Assembly: GCA_017398595.1 (NCBI GenBank)
Contig: JAFQFR010000014.1
Location: 16,383-80,382 of the forward strand
Length of the DNA: 64,000 nt
Origin: Clostridia bacterium
GTDB taxonomy: Bacteria > Bacillota > Clostridia > Oscillospirales > CAG-272
Direction of reading: 5' to 3'
Of the stretch, positions 41,652 to 50,594 are shown one piece after another. Each line of letters starts with the position of its first letter. Position 1 is the first letter of the stretch. The notes under the pieces are model-generated. The model saw only the letters and a program-made list of their open reading frames with translations, was not told where the DNA came from and did no database searches. A program made the translations under genes and the position numbers.

Positions 41652-43415
41652 TTATTGTGCAAGCGCTTGCAGAAGTTTTAGCACTGTACTTTCCTCAACT
41701 TTGTTTTGCAGCATAAGAAGTACATCACGCAAACAATAGTCTGTCGGAATTTCATCCTCAGCAGGCAACGGTATTTCCTCGGTAGAAAAATCAATACCGT
41801 GTTCTGCTGCATATGTTTTTGCATAGCTGACTTCTTGACCGTAAATCGTCAAATTGTCATAATTTGCGCCTAAAACCACCGCCATCTCGGTGATGCTCGC
41901 AGGGATGTAGATCGCCGTTAAATTCTTGGCTCCGATGAAGCGGGACAAATTCAGTAAAATTCTCATTCCATCGCCCAAAACAACAGTCGTTAAATTGTTA
42001 CAACCGGTCAAAGAGGGATTCATCTGCTGCAAACTGCCGGGGATAAAAAGAATTTCCATCTTTGCCTTATAGAATGCACCCCTTGCGATCACTTCTACGC
42101 CATCCGGAACTTTGTATATACGGTCCGTCTTTTCCGCCGGATAAAGAAGCAGTGTTTTCATTTCTTTGTCAAACAAAACGCCGTCGTGCAAGGAAAAATA
42201 CGCACTTTCCCCACTGAAAGTAATGCTTTCCAGTGCGTCCAACGACTGTGTCCCCATCGTCTTCAGCGTTGAAGGAAGAACAATACTTTTCACATTCCAT
42301 AAAGAGGAAAAAGCATAATCCGCAATGCCGACGATACCTTCACACACAACGATCTTATTGATCTCATTCCGTTTGACGATCCACGGTTCAACACTGGGAG
42401 TATTAGAAGCAATATAGCCGTTTCCGCTGAAAACAAGTGCACCGGAATCATCCACTTCCCAAGTAACTGTATTCAGTGGCATCACTTCTGTCGAAAAAGT
42501 AATCTTGTTTATCTTCGCATAAGTCTGTGCTTTGCTGCCCGATTCTCCATAAATAATCAATTCGGTATTGAATGAAAGCAGATTTTCTGTCGATAAAGAA
42601 CCGCTGCCGAAAAATTCCACACTCGCGGGTATATAAATCCCCTCAAGATTTTGACAGTTTTCAAATGCACCAACTTCAATACTTCTCAACGGCTTCTGCA
42701 GTATAATCGTTCGCAAAGACTTGCTGTTGGAAAAAGCATACGAGCTGATATGTGTAACATAATCAGGAAGTGTATAGTTTGCATCCTCCCGTCCTGCAGG
42801 ATAACAAAACAGCACTGTTTTGTCTGCGCTCAAAAGCAATCCGTCTGCACCACAATATACTGTATTCTCGGGATCCACAGTAATCGAAGAAAGTTTGGTA
42901 TCGCGAAAAGCACCCGTGCGAATATTTGTAAGATTTTTCGGAATCGTTATGCTTTTTAACCCGCTATCGGCGAATGCACTTGTACCAATGCAAGCCAGTG
43001 CTTCGGGAAGAACGACTTCTTTCAGTCCGCTGCACCCCTCAAATGCATAACTGTCAATATCGGTCAAACTTTCCGGCAATTGAACACTTTTCACTTTGGA
43101 GCAATTATAGAATGCCGCAGTTCCGATAGACGTTACACCATCTTCAATAATGACAGCATCAATGGATGCTCTGCTTCCATACCACGGAGCGCGTTCTTTT
43201 TCAGATATCGGAACCAACACGCCGTCACGAAGCGTATAAACAACTTGCTTTTCATAATCATCCATCTCACCGGTACCGCTAATCGTCAATGTTCTGCCCG
43301 CCAGCGTCCAGGTGAGGTTCTTGCCGCAAGTTCCGCTTTCCGCAGCGGAGATACCGAACATGCAAAAAGATGCCAATGCTGCAAAAACCAACAGTGTCGT
43401 CAATATCCTTCTCAT
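41652..43415 (-). CDS. Secreted BspA-type leucine-rich-repeat protein
   Basis: 587 residues. Signal peptide MRRILTTLLVFAALASFCMF...AAE, then two similar halves. Each half has a short beta domain (LTWTLAGRTLTISGTGEM and VTWEVDDSGALVFSGNGYI) followed by LRR_5/BspA repeats such as VTSIGTAAFYNCSKVKSVQLPESL. Each ends in a variant of YGESGSKAQTYAKINKITFSTE or YGQEVSYAKTYAAEHGIDFSTE. BspA-like proteins are surface adhesins of gut and oral anaerobes. No sorting motif or membrane anchor at the C-terminus. More AT-rich than its neighbours, consistent with acquisition. Complete. Confidence 0.88.
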   Translation of the reverse strand: MRRILTTLLVFAALASFCMFGISAAESGTCGKNLTWTLAGRTLTISGTGEMDDYEKQVVYTLRDGVLVPISEKERAPWYGSRASIDAVIIEDGVTSIGTAAFYNCSKVKSVQLPESLTDIDSYAFEGCSGLKEVVLPEALACIGTSAFADSGLKSITIPKNLTNIRTGAFRDTKLSSITVDPENTVYCGADGLLLSADKTVLFCYPAGREDANYTLPDYVTHISSYAFSNSKSLRTIILQKPLRSIEVGAFENCQNLEGIYIPASVEFFGSGSLSTENLLSFNTELIIYGESGSKAQTYAKINKITFSTEVMPLNTVTWEVDDSGALVFSGNGYIASNTPSVEPWIVKRNEINKIVVCEGIVGIADYAFSSLWNVKSIVLPSTLKTMGTQSLDALESITFSGESAYFSLHDGVLFDKEMKTLLLYPAEKTDRIYKVPDGVEVIARGAFYKAKMEILFIPGSLQQMNPSLTGCNNLTTVVLGDGMRILLNLSRFIGAKNLTAIYIPASITEMAVVLGANYDNLTIYGQEVSYAKTYAAEHGIDFSTEEIPLPAEDEIPTDYCLRDVLLMLQNKVEESTVLKLLQALAQ

Positions 43416-43494
43416 AGTGACCTCCCATCCGTATTTACATGTATTTTACCATTTCACTGACACACTGTCAAGCAAAAGGTGTACCATGATACCA

Positions 43495-43535
43495 AACCGC
43501 ACGGCTAAAGGCATTGCTCCTTTTGCCGTGCGGTT
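43495..43535 (-). terminator. Dyad after ABC operon 2
   Basis: AACCGCACGGC (43495-43505) and GCCGTGCGGTT (43525-43535) around a 19-nt loop, 15 nt after the kinase stop. U-tract is short, so strength is uncertain. Confidence 0.55.
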
Positions 43536-43549
43536 CCATATACAGTTTA

Positions 43550-44056
43550 TCACAATTTCGCCGTAAACGCATCGAGCTGTTTTTGATTTTTCAGCACGAT
43601 GACTTTCCCTGCATACTGCGTCTGTACACGCTTGTACCGTTCACGCGCGGCTTTGTTTCGTCCGTCGTGCAGGATCCACCATACAAACGCGCGATCCATC
43701 TTTTCGCCGCAGCCCTCCGCCATGTCGGGGCGGGTCTTCCCCTTGTACCTGCGATAGCGCTGATACGCGCGGCACAGACAGCTGAATCGGTTGAACAGCA
43801 GCATCACAATGCAGTCTGCTTCTTCCATGCGCCGCGCATAACAGAGTTTGGAGTAGTTGCCGTCTATGACCCAGGCAGCATGCTCGTTTAAAAACGTCTC
43901 AACGATCCGTGTCTCGCTTTCCCTGTCACGCTCTTTCCAGCCGGGCAGATGGTGCACCGCATCGAGGTGCAGCACCTCGGCATGATGGTACTCGCCGAGC
44001 CGACGCGCCAGCGTAGACTTGCCCGAACCGCTGTAGCCGACAATTGCAATTTTCAT
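43550..44056 (-). CDS. P-loop nucleoside/adenylate-kinase-like protein (FlaR/topology-modulation type)
   Basis: 168 residues. Walker A GYSGSGKST at residues 7-15, HLDAVHHLPGW, and WVIDGNYSKLCYARRMEEADCIVMLLFNRF, a pattern seen in small adenylate-kinase-like proteins annotated as DNA topology modulation protein FlaR. It probably phosphorylates a nucleotide or small molecule; the family's substrate is not known to me. It begins 13 nt after the second half-transporter, with no terminator between, so it may be the last gene of ABC operon 2. Confidence 0.75.
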   Translation of the reverse strand: MKIAIVGYSGSGKSTLARRLGEYHHAEVLHLDAVHHLPGWKERDRESETRIVETFLNEHAAWVIDGNYSKLCYARRMEEADCIVMLLFNRFSCLCRAYQRYRRYKGKTRPDMAEGCGEKMDRAFVWWILHDGRNKAARERYKRVQTQYAGKVIVLKNQKQLDAFTAKL

Positions 44057-44069
44057 GGCAGTATTCCTC

Positions 44070-45866
44070 CTATGTGCGATACTTGGACGCCTGCAGGTTG
44101 AACATCGCGGCGTACTTGCCGTTCTGCGCGATCAGCGCATCATGGCTGCCATCCTCGATGATCCTGCCGTGCTCAAACATATAGATGCGCGCGGCGCCGC
44201 GCGTGGTAGACAGACGGTGCGAGATGAAGATGACCGTCTGATCGGTCAGCGCATTTTCGATGTGCCGGTTCAGTTCATATTCCGCAACGGGATCAAGCGC
44301 GCTCGACGGCTCATCCATGACCGTGACGGGTGCGCGTTTGTAGAGCGCGCGGGCGATCGCGATCTTCTGACTTTCACCGCCCGAGAGATTGGTGCCCTTG
44401 TCGCTGAACTCGCGTGTGAGATGGGTGTCCAGCCCGTCGGGCAGCTTTTGCAACTTGTCGGTGAAGCTCGCCGCATCAAGCGCGGCGGTCACGCCCTCGC
44501 GCGCATCGTCACTGCATAATCCGCAGGCAACATTCTCGGCGACCGTAGCGGCAAAGATCTTGTAATCCTGAAACACCGCGCCGATGACCTTGCGGTATGC
44601 GTCCAAGTCGTACTCCTTGATATTGATGCCATTGAGCAGAATTTCGCCGCCCGTCACATCGTAAAAACGCATCAGCAGCTTGATCAGCGTAGTCTTGCCC
44701 GCGCCGTTGTAACCGACGATGGCGATCTTCTCGCCCGCGGTGATCTTCAAAGATACATCGTGCAGTACCTCGACGCCGTTTTCATAGGCGAAGGAAATGT
44801 TTTTGCATTCGAGGCTCTCAAACCGTTCGGGCATTTTGGTGCCGCCCTCGATACTCGTTTTCGTATCGAAAAACGTCCGCAGCTTTTCGATATACAGGCT
44901 GTGCTTGGCAAGTTCGGTCGCGGCGGTGATGATCTCCTGCAGTGCGGAGCTGACGCGCCAGGACGAGGTCACGCCGAGCGCAAAGCCGCCGAGCAGTACC
45001 GTCTTTTCGACCATCATTTTATAGAGCAGAATGAGGATCAGCCCATTATCCTTGACCGCGCCGATCACATTCCAGAATGCGCCGCAGGTCTGCACCTTGC
45101 CGAAATACTTGCGGATGAGTCCGCGCCGCTCCTCAGTGCTCTCGTCATAGAGCTTTTCCAAAACCTTGCCCGCCTCGCTGATGCGCAGCTCCTTTGCGTA
45201 GTCGGCAAGATAATGCACGCGGCTGACATAGCTTGCCACGCGCTCCGAACGGCGGCTTTCCATATCGTACGCATAGCACTTTTTGTTGATATATGTGCTG
45301 CAGACCGCGCCGCTCGCCGTCAGCACCAATATAAACGCCGCGGTAAAGAGGTCAAGGCTCACCAAAATGCCAAATACAGCCGCGCCGCTCGACACGCGGC
45401 GGATCAGATTGCGCACCACTTTCAAAATCTCACAGACCTTGACATCGGCGGTCCGCACCGCCCAAATAAAGTCGTTATAAAACTCGGGGATCTCGTATTT
45501 GCCAATATCGAGGCTGAGCGCGTGGTCAAAGAGTTTCAGCTGCAAGCCGCATTTGATGACAAGCTTTTGCTTTTCGTTCTCCGTCCACCAGTATACGGTG
45601 TTGGAAAGGAGCAGCAGCGTGGTCGTCAGGGCGACCGCAAGCAGCATCCACAAGATCTCGGATACGGGTGCGCCCATATCCAGCAGGTCAAAGACGCGCT
45701 TGAAATACCACGCATCGAGGATCGACCATGCCGACAGCACCAGTGCATCGAAAATATACCCGAAAAAGAATCGCGGTGAGATCTTCCATGCCATGCCGAG
45801 CAGGTACAGCGTGTTGGCAAGTACGCGCCCCGGTTTTTGCCGCTTCTTTTTTTCAGTTTCAGCCAT
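44070..45866 (-). CDS. ABC exporter half-transporter, subunit B of operon 2
   Basis: 598 residues from MAETEKKKRQK (GGTGAGG upstream). Exporter membrane domain, then ATPase with Walker A GYNGAGKTT, signature LSGGESQK, Walker B VTVMDEPSSALDP and SHR. Overlaps the upstream half-transporter by 8 nt, so the two are coupled and likely heterodimeric. Close in organisation to the pair at 9-12.7 kb. Cargo unknown. Confidence 0.9.
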   Translation of the reverse strand: MAETEKKKRQKPGRVLANTLYLLGMAWKISPRFFFGYIFDALVLSAWSILDAWYFKRVFDLLDMGAPVSEILWMLLAVALTTTLLLLSNTVYWWTENEKQKLVIKCGLQLKLFDHALSLDIGKYEIPEFYNDFIWAVRTADVKVCEILKVVRNLIRRVSSGAAVFGILVSLDLFTAAFILVLTASGAVCSTYINKKCYAYDMESRRSERVASYVSRVHYLADYAKELRISEAGKVLEKLYDESTEERRGLIRKYFGKVQTCGAFWNVIGAVKDNGLILILLYKMMVEKTVLLGGFALGVTSSWRVSSALQEIITAATELAKHSLYIEKLRTFFDTKTSIEGGTKMPERFESLECKNISFAYENGVEVLHDVSLKITAGEKIAIVGYNGAGKTTLIKLLMRFYDVTGGEILLNGINIKEYDLDAYRKVIGAVFQDYKIFAATVAENVACGLCSDDAREGVTAALDAASFTDKLQKLPDGLDTHLTREFSDKGTNLSGGESQKIAIARALYKRAPVTVMDEPSSALDPVAEYELNRHIENALTDQTVIFISHRLSTTRGAARIYMFEHGRIIEDGSHDALIAQNGKYAAMFNLQASKYRT

Positions 45867-47709
45867 CCGCACGCACCTCACCTTCTCTGTATTTTTCTGC
45901 TTGCATCGCAAACATCGCCGCATACTTGCCGCCGCGCTCAATCAGCTCGTGATGCGTGCCGCTCTCGGCAACGCTGCCGTTTTCGAGCAAGATCACGCGA
46001 TCGGCGAGCACCGCCGAGGAAAGGCGGTGCGAAATGAACACCACGCTGCGGTCACGGCAGGCATCCATCATGTTTTCGTACATGTGGTACTCGGCGATCG
46101 GGTCGAGCGCACTCGTCGGCTCGTCGAGGATCGCAATGCTCGCCTCTTTCGCATAGATGCGGGCAATCGAGAGTTTTTGGCTTTCGCCGCCCGAAAGATT
46201 CTCGCCCTTGTCGTCAAACTCGCGTGTCAGGCGGGTGTCGAGCCCGTTTGGCAATGCGTTCAATTTATCGGTAAATCCCGCCTTGTCGAGGGCGGCGCGC
46301 ACTGCTGACTCCTCGCCGTCGCGTAAGGGACGCAGGAGCACATTCTCGGCAACACTGGTCGAAAAGTTCTTGAAATCCTGAAAGACGACCGCGAAGGCGT
46401 TTCGGTATTCTTCGAGCGACAGCTCCTTGATGTTCACGCCGCCGTACAGGATCTCGCCATCGGTCACGTCATACAGCCGCAGCATCAGCTTTGCGATCGT
46501 GGTCTTGCCCGCGCCGTTCTGTCCGACAAGCGCGATCTTTTCGCCGTCGTGCACGATGAAGGACAGGTTTTGAATGGTCGGTTTCTCCGCCCCGCGATAT
46601 GTAAAGGAAACATGGCGGAACTCGAGATCACCGCGCCGCACCGCTTTTGCATCGGGTGCGTTTTGAATCTCGATCTTCGCCGCCAAGAAGTCGCGGATAT
46701 TGCTGATATAGAGCGATTCTTTCAACAAGGACGTCATCGTTTCGGTCAGCGAAATGATGCTCCAGCTCACGCCCGCGATCGAGTTGATGACCACAAGGCA
46801 GTCGCCGTAGAGGATGCGCCCGGTGCCGAGCGCCTGCCAAACCGTGTAGGCGATCGCACCGAAGTTCAGCACGATCTCCTGCAAAAAGCAGCCGAAGAAT
46901 TCAAGCGTCGCTACTTTCGGCGCATATCTGCGGATGATCCGCTTCTGCGCTTCGACCTCTTCTTCAAAGCGCCATTTCATCAGCTCGGGAAAATTTCCCA
47001 TGCGCATTTCCTTGACGAAGTCGGTCAGATAAAAGGTGCGCAGTGCGTAATCCCGCGCGCGGCGGCACTTTTTCTTTTCGAGGTCGCCCTCATAGTTCAG
47101 ATCGTTCGACTTTTTGAACAACACCGAGCTGATGACGGGCAGAAGCACAAACAGTGACAGCCACGGGTCGATCGAGAAAATGACCGCCGCAGAGGTCGTC
47201 AGGTCGCTTGCGCGGAAGCTGAGCTGTACAAAGCTCCAGTAGACCGACATGATGTGATCAAGCGAGTCCTCGCGCGCTTTGAAATAGTTGTCAAACTCGG
47301 CGGGATCCTCATATGCCGCGAGGTCGAGTGCTCTCGCCTTCTCCTGCAGCATCTTGTCGAGGTACACGCGTATCTTTTGTCGGTTCTCGCGGGTATAGAC
47401 GGTGGGGTGATTCCACGGTGAAAAATAGTTGAGCAGCAGATTGAGTCCGAGATGCACTGCAAAGCAGAGCAGCACAACGCCTGCGATGGTGGCAAAATCC
47501 TCGCCCGTCTGCACAGCATTGACCACGTAGCGCAGGATCAGCACATTGGTCAGCGCCGAGCGGAAGCCGTTGAGCAGGTTGCAAACGCCGCTCACCAGCA
47601 AGAATCCCGGCGCGGCACGGTGGATGATCTGCAGCGCAAACAGCAGATTTTTCAGTACCACCTTTGGTTTTTGTTTTTTCTTTTCTTTGTTCTGTTTCTT
47701 CATTGTCAT
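45859..47709 (-). CDS. ABC exporter half-transporter, subunit A of operon 2
   Basis: 616 residues with a Lys-rich start (MTMKKQNKEKKKQKPK). Exporter membrane domain, then Walker A GQNGAGKTT, signature LSGGESQK, Walker B IAILDEPTSALDP and SHR. No clear ribosome site precedes the ATG at 47709, and 47703 is equally possible; the leader is a run of ACCAACCAACGAACC. Promoter at 47745-47773 with the tandem CAAC-N5-GTTG boxes immediately upstream. Transporter family certain; substrate unknown. Confidence 0.9.
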   Translation of the reverse strand: MTMKKQNKEKKKQKPKVVLKNLLFALQIIHRAAPGFLLVSGVCNLLNGFRSALTNVLILRYVVNAVQTGEDFATIAGVVLLCFAVHLGLNLLLNYFSPWNHPTVYTRENRQKIRVYLDKMLQEKARALDLAAYEDPAEFDNYFKAREDSLDHIMSVYWSFVQLSFRASDLTTSAAVIFSIDPWLSLFVLLPVISSVLFKKSNDLNYEGDLEKKKCRRARDYALRTFYLTDFVKEMRMGNFPELMKWRFEEEVEAQKRIIRRYAPKVATLEFFGCFLQEIVLNFGAIAYTVWQALGTGRILYGDCLVVINSIAGVSWSIISLTETMTSLLKESLYISNIRDFLAAKIEIQNAPDAKAVRRGDLEFRHVSFTYRGAEKPTIQNLSFIVHDGEKIALVGQNGAGKTTIAKLMLRLYDVTDGEILYGGVNIKELSLEEYRNAFAVVFQDFKNFSTSVAENVLLRPLRDGEESAVRAALDKAGFTDKLNALPNGLDTRLTREFDDKGENLSGGESQKLSIARIYAKEASIAILDEPTSALDPIAEYHMYENMMDACRDRSVVFISHRLSSAVLADRVILLENGSVAESGTHHELIERGGKYAAMFAMQAEKYREGEVRADG

Positions 47710-47744
47710 AGATGTTGGTTCGTTGGTTGGTAGTCTTTACATTT

Positions 47745-47773
47745 AGTATACAGTTCGATGCAAAATATGTCAA
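47745..47773 (-). promoter_or_regulatory. Promoter of ABC exporter operon 2
   Basis: Minus strand: -35 TTGACA (47773-47768), 17-nt spacer, -10 TATACT (47750-47745), about 36 nt before the ATG. Confidence 0.8.
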
Positions 47774-47774
47774 G

Positions 47775-47808
47775 CAACCGTTTGTTGCACCCTTTCAACC
47801 GTGTGTTG
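47775..47808. promoter_or_regulatory. Tandem CAAC-N5-GTTG boxes upstream of ABC operon 2
   Basis: CAACCGTTTGTTG (47775-47787), 8 bp, CAACCGTGTGTTG (47796-47808), 1 bp upstream of the -35. Same box, gap and distance as at 12741-12774 before ABC operon 1. Inferred shared activator site. Confidence 0.7.
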
Positions 47809-47859
47809 TAACAGTTGTATAAAAAGGTTGCTTAGGGGGAATTTCGCCATTCCATACGA

Positions 47860-47985
47860 TCCCCTCATCAGTCACTAACGCGACAGCTTCCCCCGAGGGG
47901 GAAGCCATGAAACAAAACCGCTAACTTAGCCTTCCCCCTTGGGGGAAGGGGAATCGCCCCGCGGTGAATGATGGGCATAATTCGT
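47860..47985. repeat. Intergenic repeats, family A (two facing copies)
   Basis: CCCCTCATCAGTCACTAACG...CTTCCCCCGAGGGGGAAG (47861-47905), then the opposite orientation, CCTTCCCCCTTGGGGGAAGG...CGCCCCGCGGTGAATGATGGG (47930-47976). They fill most of the 470-nt gap between ABC operon 2 and the Xre gene. No gene is seen here. Confidence 0.75.
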
Positions 47986-48092
47986 CCTTGCCCTATACTT
48001 GCATCTAAGCGTTCGCCTATATAGTTTCGCAAATGAAATTAAGGTTGGCGCTTTTTTCAAAAAAATATGTAAAATTCTTTTGTTTCTCGTTT

Positions 48093-48136
48093 TGCACCTA
48101 TACAGGTGCATTAAGATTCTAACACACCGATATAAT
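48093..48136 (+). promoter_or_regulatory. Promoter of the Xre gene with palindromic operator
   Basis: -35 TGCATT (48107-48112), 18-nt spacer, perfect -10 TATAAT (48131-48136). The perfect palindrome TGCACCT-N4-AGGTGCA (48093-48110) overlaps the -35, a likely autoregulatory site for the downstream Xre protein. Confidence 0.55.
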
Positions 48137-48183
48137 TTAGTCAAGATATTTTGCGCTTATTTCGGAACAAAAGAGGTGTGGAT

Positions 48184-48408
48184 ATGAACCGCGAATATGA
48201 AAAGCTTCTCGGAGCGCGCATACGCAATCTGCGAGAAAAAGCAAACATGACACAGGATACCCTGTCAGCCAAACTACAACTACACGGCTGCGACATCACG
48301 CGCAGCGCACTGGCAAAGATCGAAGTCGGTCAACGGCACATCTATGCGGATGAGATCCGTTTAATCAAAGAAATTCTCGGAGCCAGTTATGAAGATATAA
48401 TGGAATAA
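48184..48408 (+). CDS. Small Xre-family transcriptional regulator
   Basis: 74 residues: one Cro/C1-type helix-turn-helix (LGARIRNLREKANMTQDTLSAKLQLHGCDITRSALAKIEVGQRHIYADEIRLIKEILG). ATG with AGAGGTG upstream; an in-frame start 33 nt earlier has no ribosome site. Single gene, with an 18-bp palindrome over its promoter and a terminator after it, so autoregulation is likely. Targets unknown. Confidence 0.88.
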   Translation: MNREYEKLLGARIRNLREKANMTQDTLSAKLQLHGCDITRSALAKIEVGQRHIYADEIRLIKEILGASYEDIME

Positions 48409-48436
48409 AAAAATTTCAAAGCCGCAGAATAAAGCG

Positions 48437-48472
48437 AAAAAGAACTAAGCACAAAACAGCTTAGTTCTTTTT
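48437..48472 (+). terminator. Terminator of the Xre gene
   Basis: AAAAAGAACTAAGC (48437-48450), 8-nt loop, GCTTAGTTCTTTTT (48459-48472). Confidence 0.88.
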
Positions 48473-48514
48473 GTTGCCTTGCGAATACATACGGATGTGC
48501 CTTCGGCGCATCCT

Positions 48515-48643
48515 ACCCCTCATCCGTCAACCGCTCCATAGCAAAGTGCATCGCCGCAGGCGAAGCAAGACGCGACAGAACCTATAGTTCTATTTACGCT
48601 TTGTCGGAGTCGCGTTCGACACCTTCTCCCAAGGGAGAAGGCT
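48515..48643. repeat. Intergenic repeat, family A, extended copy
   Basis: Begins ACCCCTCATCCGTCAACCGC and ends ACACCTTCTCCCAAGGGAGA, with a ~75-nt insert between the usual ends. Together with the terminator it accounts for the 310-nt gap before the DUF2935 gene. Confidence 0.65.
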
Positions 48644-48718
48644 TATTAACGTCCTTTCCTTTTTCCCGTGTTTGCATATACTGATAATGATGTTATTTTT
48701 TATCTTACGGAGGAAAGT

Positions 48719-49612
48719 ATGCAAACCGACAATTATATAGAAACCTCTTTGGAACTGCACCTGTTTTTCGGGCGGATCATGAAGGAGCATTCGCTGTTTT
48801 TGCGCGCGGGATTCACGCCCGCCGATCCTACGTTTTCAAACAGAGCGGAATTCTTCAAGCAGGAGTTCGAACGGCTCCTCAGCCGTGCCGTGGCGATGAG
48901 CTGCGGCGTTGTCCGCAAAGCGGTGGCATGCTCGGGCGAGATCGTGACCGAATTCACCGCCGCCGCGGAACAGCAGACCGAAGCTTTTACCGGCATCGCC
49001 ATCAACCAAGAGATCACCGAGCGGGAGCTGCGCCTGTGCGAGGGCTGCCGCCCGCAAAGCGGCAATGCCGATCTGCGCGGTCAAGTGCGGCAGCTCAACC
49101 GCAGGGCGCTGGAACTGCTGGACGGACTGATCCGCTTTAAAGAGCGAATTTTGGAAAGGGTTCTGCATTGCGAAATGTTCACGATGAACTATCCCCTGCT
49201 CATCGACCACATTCTGCGCGAAGCGAAGCTGTATCGCCAATACGTAGAGGCACTGGAAAAAGACGGACACCTGACCGATCAGTCCATGCAGGAGGTCGAC
49301 TGCTTCTGGAACCGCATCATGATGGAGCACGCGCTGTTCATCCGCGGTCTGCTCGACCCGACCGAGGGCGAACTGATCCAGTCGGCAGACGACTTTGCCG
49401 CGCAGTACGGCAAACTGCTCGAAGCCTGCAACCGCGCGCAGGAGCAAACGATGCAGACCGCCTCGCTGGACGAGACCGTGAAGTTCCGCGATTTCAAGCG
49501 GGCGGGCACCGAGGGCATCGAGCAGTGCAAGATCCGCTCCGTGATCCTGCCCCTGCTCGCCGACCATGTCCTTCGCGAAGCCAACCACTATATCCGCCTG
49601 CTGTCCGAGTAA
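48719..49612 (+). CDS. DUF2935-family protein (ferritin-like helical repeat)
   Basis: 297 residues from ATG with GGAGGAAA upstream. Two repeats of a four-helix unit carry His/Glu pairs: ELHLFFGRIMKEHSLFLRAG and FWNRIMMEHALFIRGLLDP; then PLLIDHILREAKLYRQ and PLLADHVLREANHYIR. This is the DUF2935 (PF11155) pattern, which holds a metal site in a ferritin-like fold. Soluble and cytosolic by sequence. Function not established. It lies alone between a repeat region and a terminator. Confidence 0.88.
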   Translation: MQTDNYIETSLELHLFFGRIMKEHSLFLRAGFTPADPTFSNRAEFFKQEFERLLSRAVAMSCGVVRKAVACSGEIVTEFTAAAEQQTEAFTGIAINQEITERELRLCEGCRPQSGNADLRGQVRQLNRRALELLDGLIRFKERILERVLHCEMFTMNYPLLIDHILREAKLYRQYVEALEKDGHLTDQSMQEVDCFWNRIMMEHALFIRGLLDPTEGELIQSADDFAAQYGKLLEACNRAQEQTMQTASLDETVKFRDFKRAGTEGIEQCKIRSVILPLLADHVLREANHYIRLLSE

Positions 49613-49617
49613 AAAGC

Positions 49618-49643
49618 AAAAAGTCGCCTTTCGGCGACTTTTT
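49618..49643. terminator. Bidirectional terminator
   Basis: AAAAAGTCGCC (49618-49628), TTTC, GGCGACTTTTT (49633-49643), between the convergent DUF2935 and SDR genes. Confidence 0.9.
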
Positions 49644-49653
49644 ATTTTGTCTT

Positions 49654-50454
49654 TTACGGACGGAGACCCATGCCGCCTTCCAGCGTTACGGTTTCGCCGT
49701 TCATGAATTTGAAGTCGGGGGATGCGAGCTGTACGCAAACGCGGCCGATCTCCAGCTCCGAATCACCGAAGTGACCTGCGGGCGGCATCTTTACATTTGC
49801 CTTGAACGCATCGGGATATGCCTTCTCAAAGTTTTCAAGCTGTGCAGTCCATGCCAGTGGGCATACAACGTTCGTATTGATGCCGTCCTTTGCCCACTCG
49901 GTAGCCGCCACTCTCGAAAGACCGCGGATGCCCTCTTTTGCCGCAGCATAGGAGCACTGACCGTAGTTGCCGAACAGACCCGCACCAGAAGCAAAGTTGA
50001 TAATGCTGCCCTGCGTTTCCTTCAGATAGGGGTAGCACGCCTTCATATAATAGAAAGTAGCATACAGACCGGAGTACATAGCAAGGTCAAACTGCTCGGT
50101 GGTATGATCCTGAATGGTTACGCCGGACGCGGATGCCTGTGCATTGTTGATGAGGACATCGATTCTGCCGAAAGCCTCCATCGCCTTTGCCGCAACATCC
50201 TTTGCAATTGCCTCATTATCCGAACCTGCGGAAATGTCCGCCGCGAGAGCCAGCACTTTGATGCCGTACAGGCGCTCCAGCTCTTCCTTTGCCTTTTCCA
50301 GTTTGCTTACATTACGTCCGGTGATCACCAGATTTGCGCCCTCTTTTGCATACGCGGTCGCAATACCGTAACCGATAGAACCACATCTGCCGTCAGAAAG
50401 AACCGCATAGCCTGCGCCGGTGATGATCGCTGTTTTTCCTGTCAAAAATCCCAT
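49654..50454 (-). CDS. Short-chain dehydrogenase/reductase with extended cofactor loop
   Basis: 266 residues. SDR features: cofactor loop TGAGYAVLSDGRCGSIGYGIA, NNA (NNAQ in place of NNAG), Ser in NFASGAG, Y-x3-K in CSYAAAKEGIRG, and GMGLRP at the end. The glycine loop has about seven extra residues before G-S-I-G-Y-G compared with classical TGxxxGIG. FabG-like length otherwise. Reduces or oxidises an alcohol/ketone with NAD(P)H; substrate unknown. Own promoter at 50506-50535. Confidence 0.88.
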   Translation of the reverse strand: MGFLTGKTAIITGAGYAVLSDGRCGSIGYGIATAYAKEGANLVITGRNVSKLEKAKEELERLYGIKVLALAADISAGSDNEAIAKDVAAKAMEAFGRIDVLINNAQASASGVTIQDHTTEQFDLAMYSGLYATFYYMKACYPYLKETQGSIINFASGAGLFGNYGQCSYAAAKEGIRGLSRVAATEWAKDGINTNVVCPLAWTAQLENFEKAYPDAFKANVKMPPAGHFGDSELEIGRVCVQLASPDFKFMNGETVTLEGGMGLRP

Positions 50455-50505
50455 GTGAATACCCTTCCTTTTGTATAGATTTGGTATGAATATTTTTACA
50501 TTTAC

Positions 50506-50535
50506 AGTATAGCATATCCACAGCAGTCATTGCAA
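50506..50535 (-). promoter_or_regulatory. Promoter of the SDR gene
   Basis: Minus strand: -35 TTGCAA (50535-50530), 18-nt spacer, -10 TATACT (50511-50506). Confidence 0.6.
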
Positions 50536-50554
50536 GGAAAATTTGTTTGAACAG

Positions 50555-50585
50555 CAAGATCCCGCTACGATGTAGCGGGATCTTG
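50555..50585 (-). terminator. Hairpin after the EF-G-like gene
   Basis: CAAGATCCCGCTAC (50555-50568), GAT, GTAGCGGGATCTTG (50572-50585), directly after the EF-G-like stop; U-tract is weak on the minus strand. Confidence 0.65.
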
Positions 50586-50594
50586 TTTTATCGT

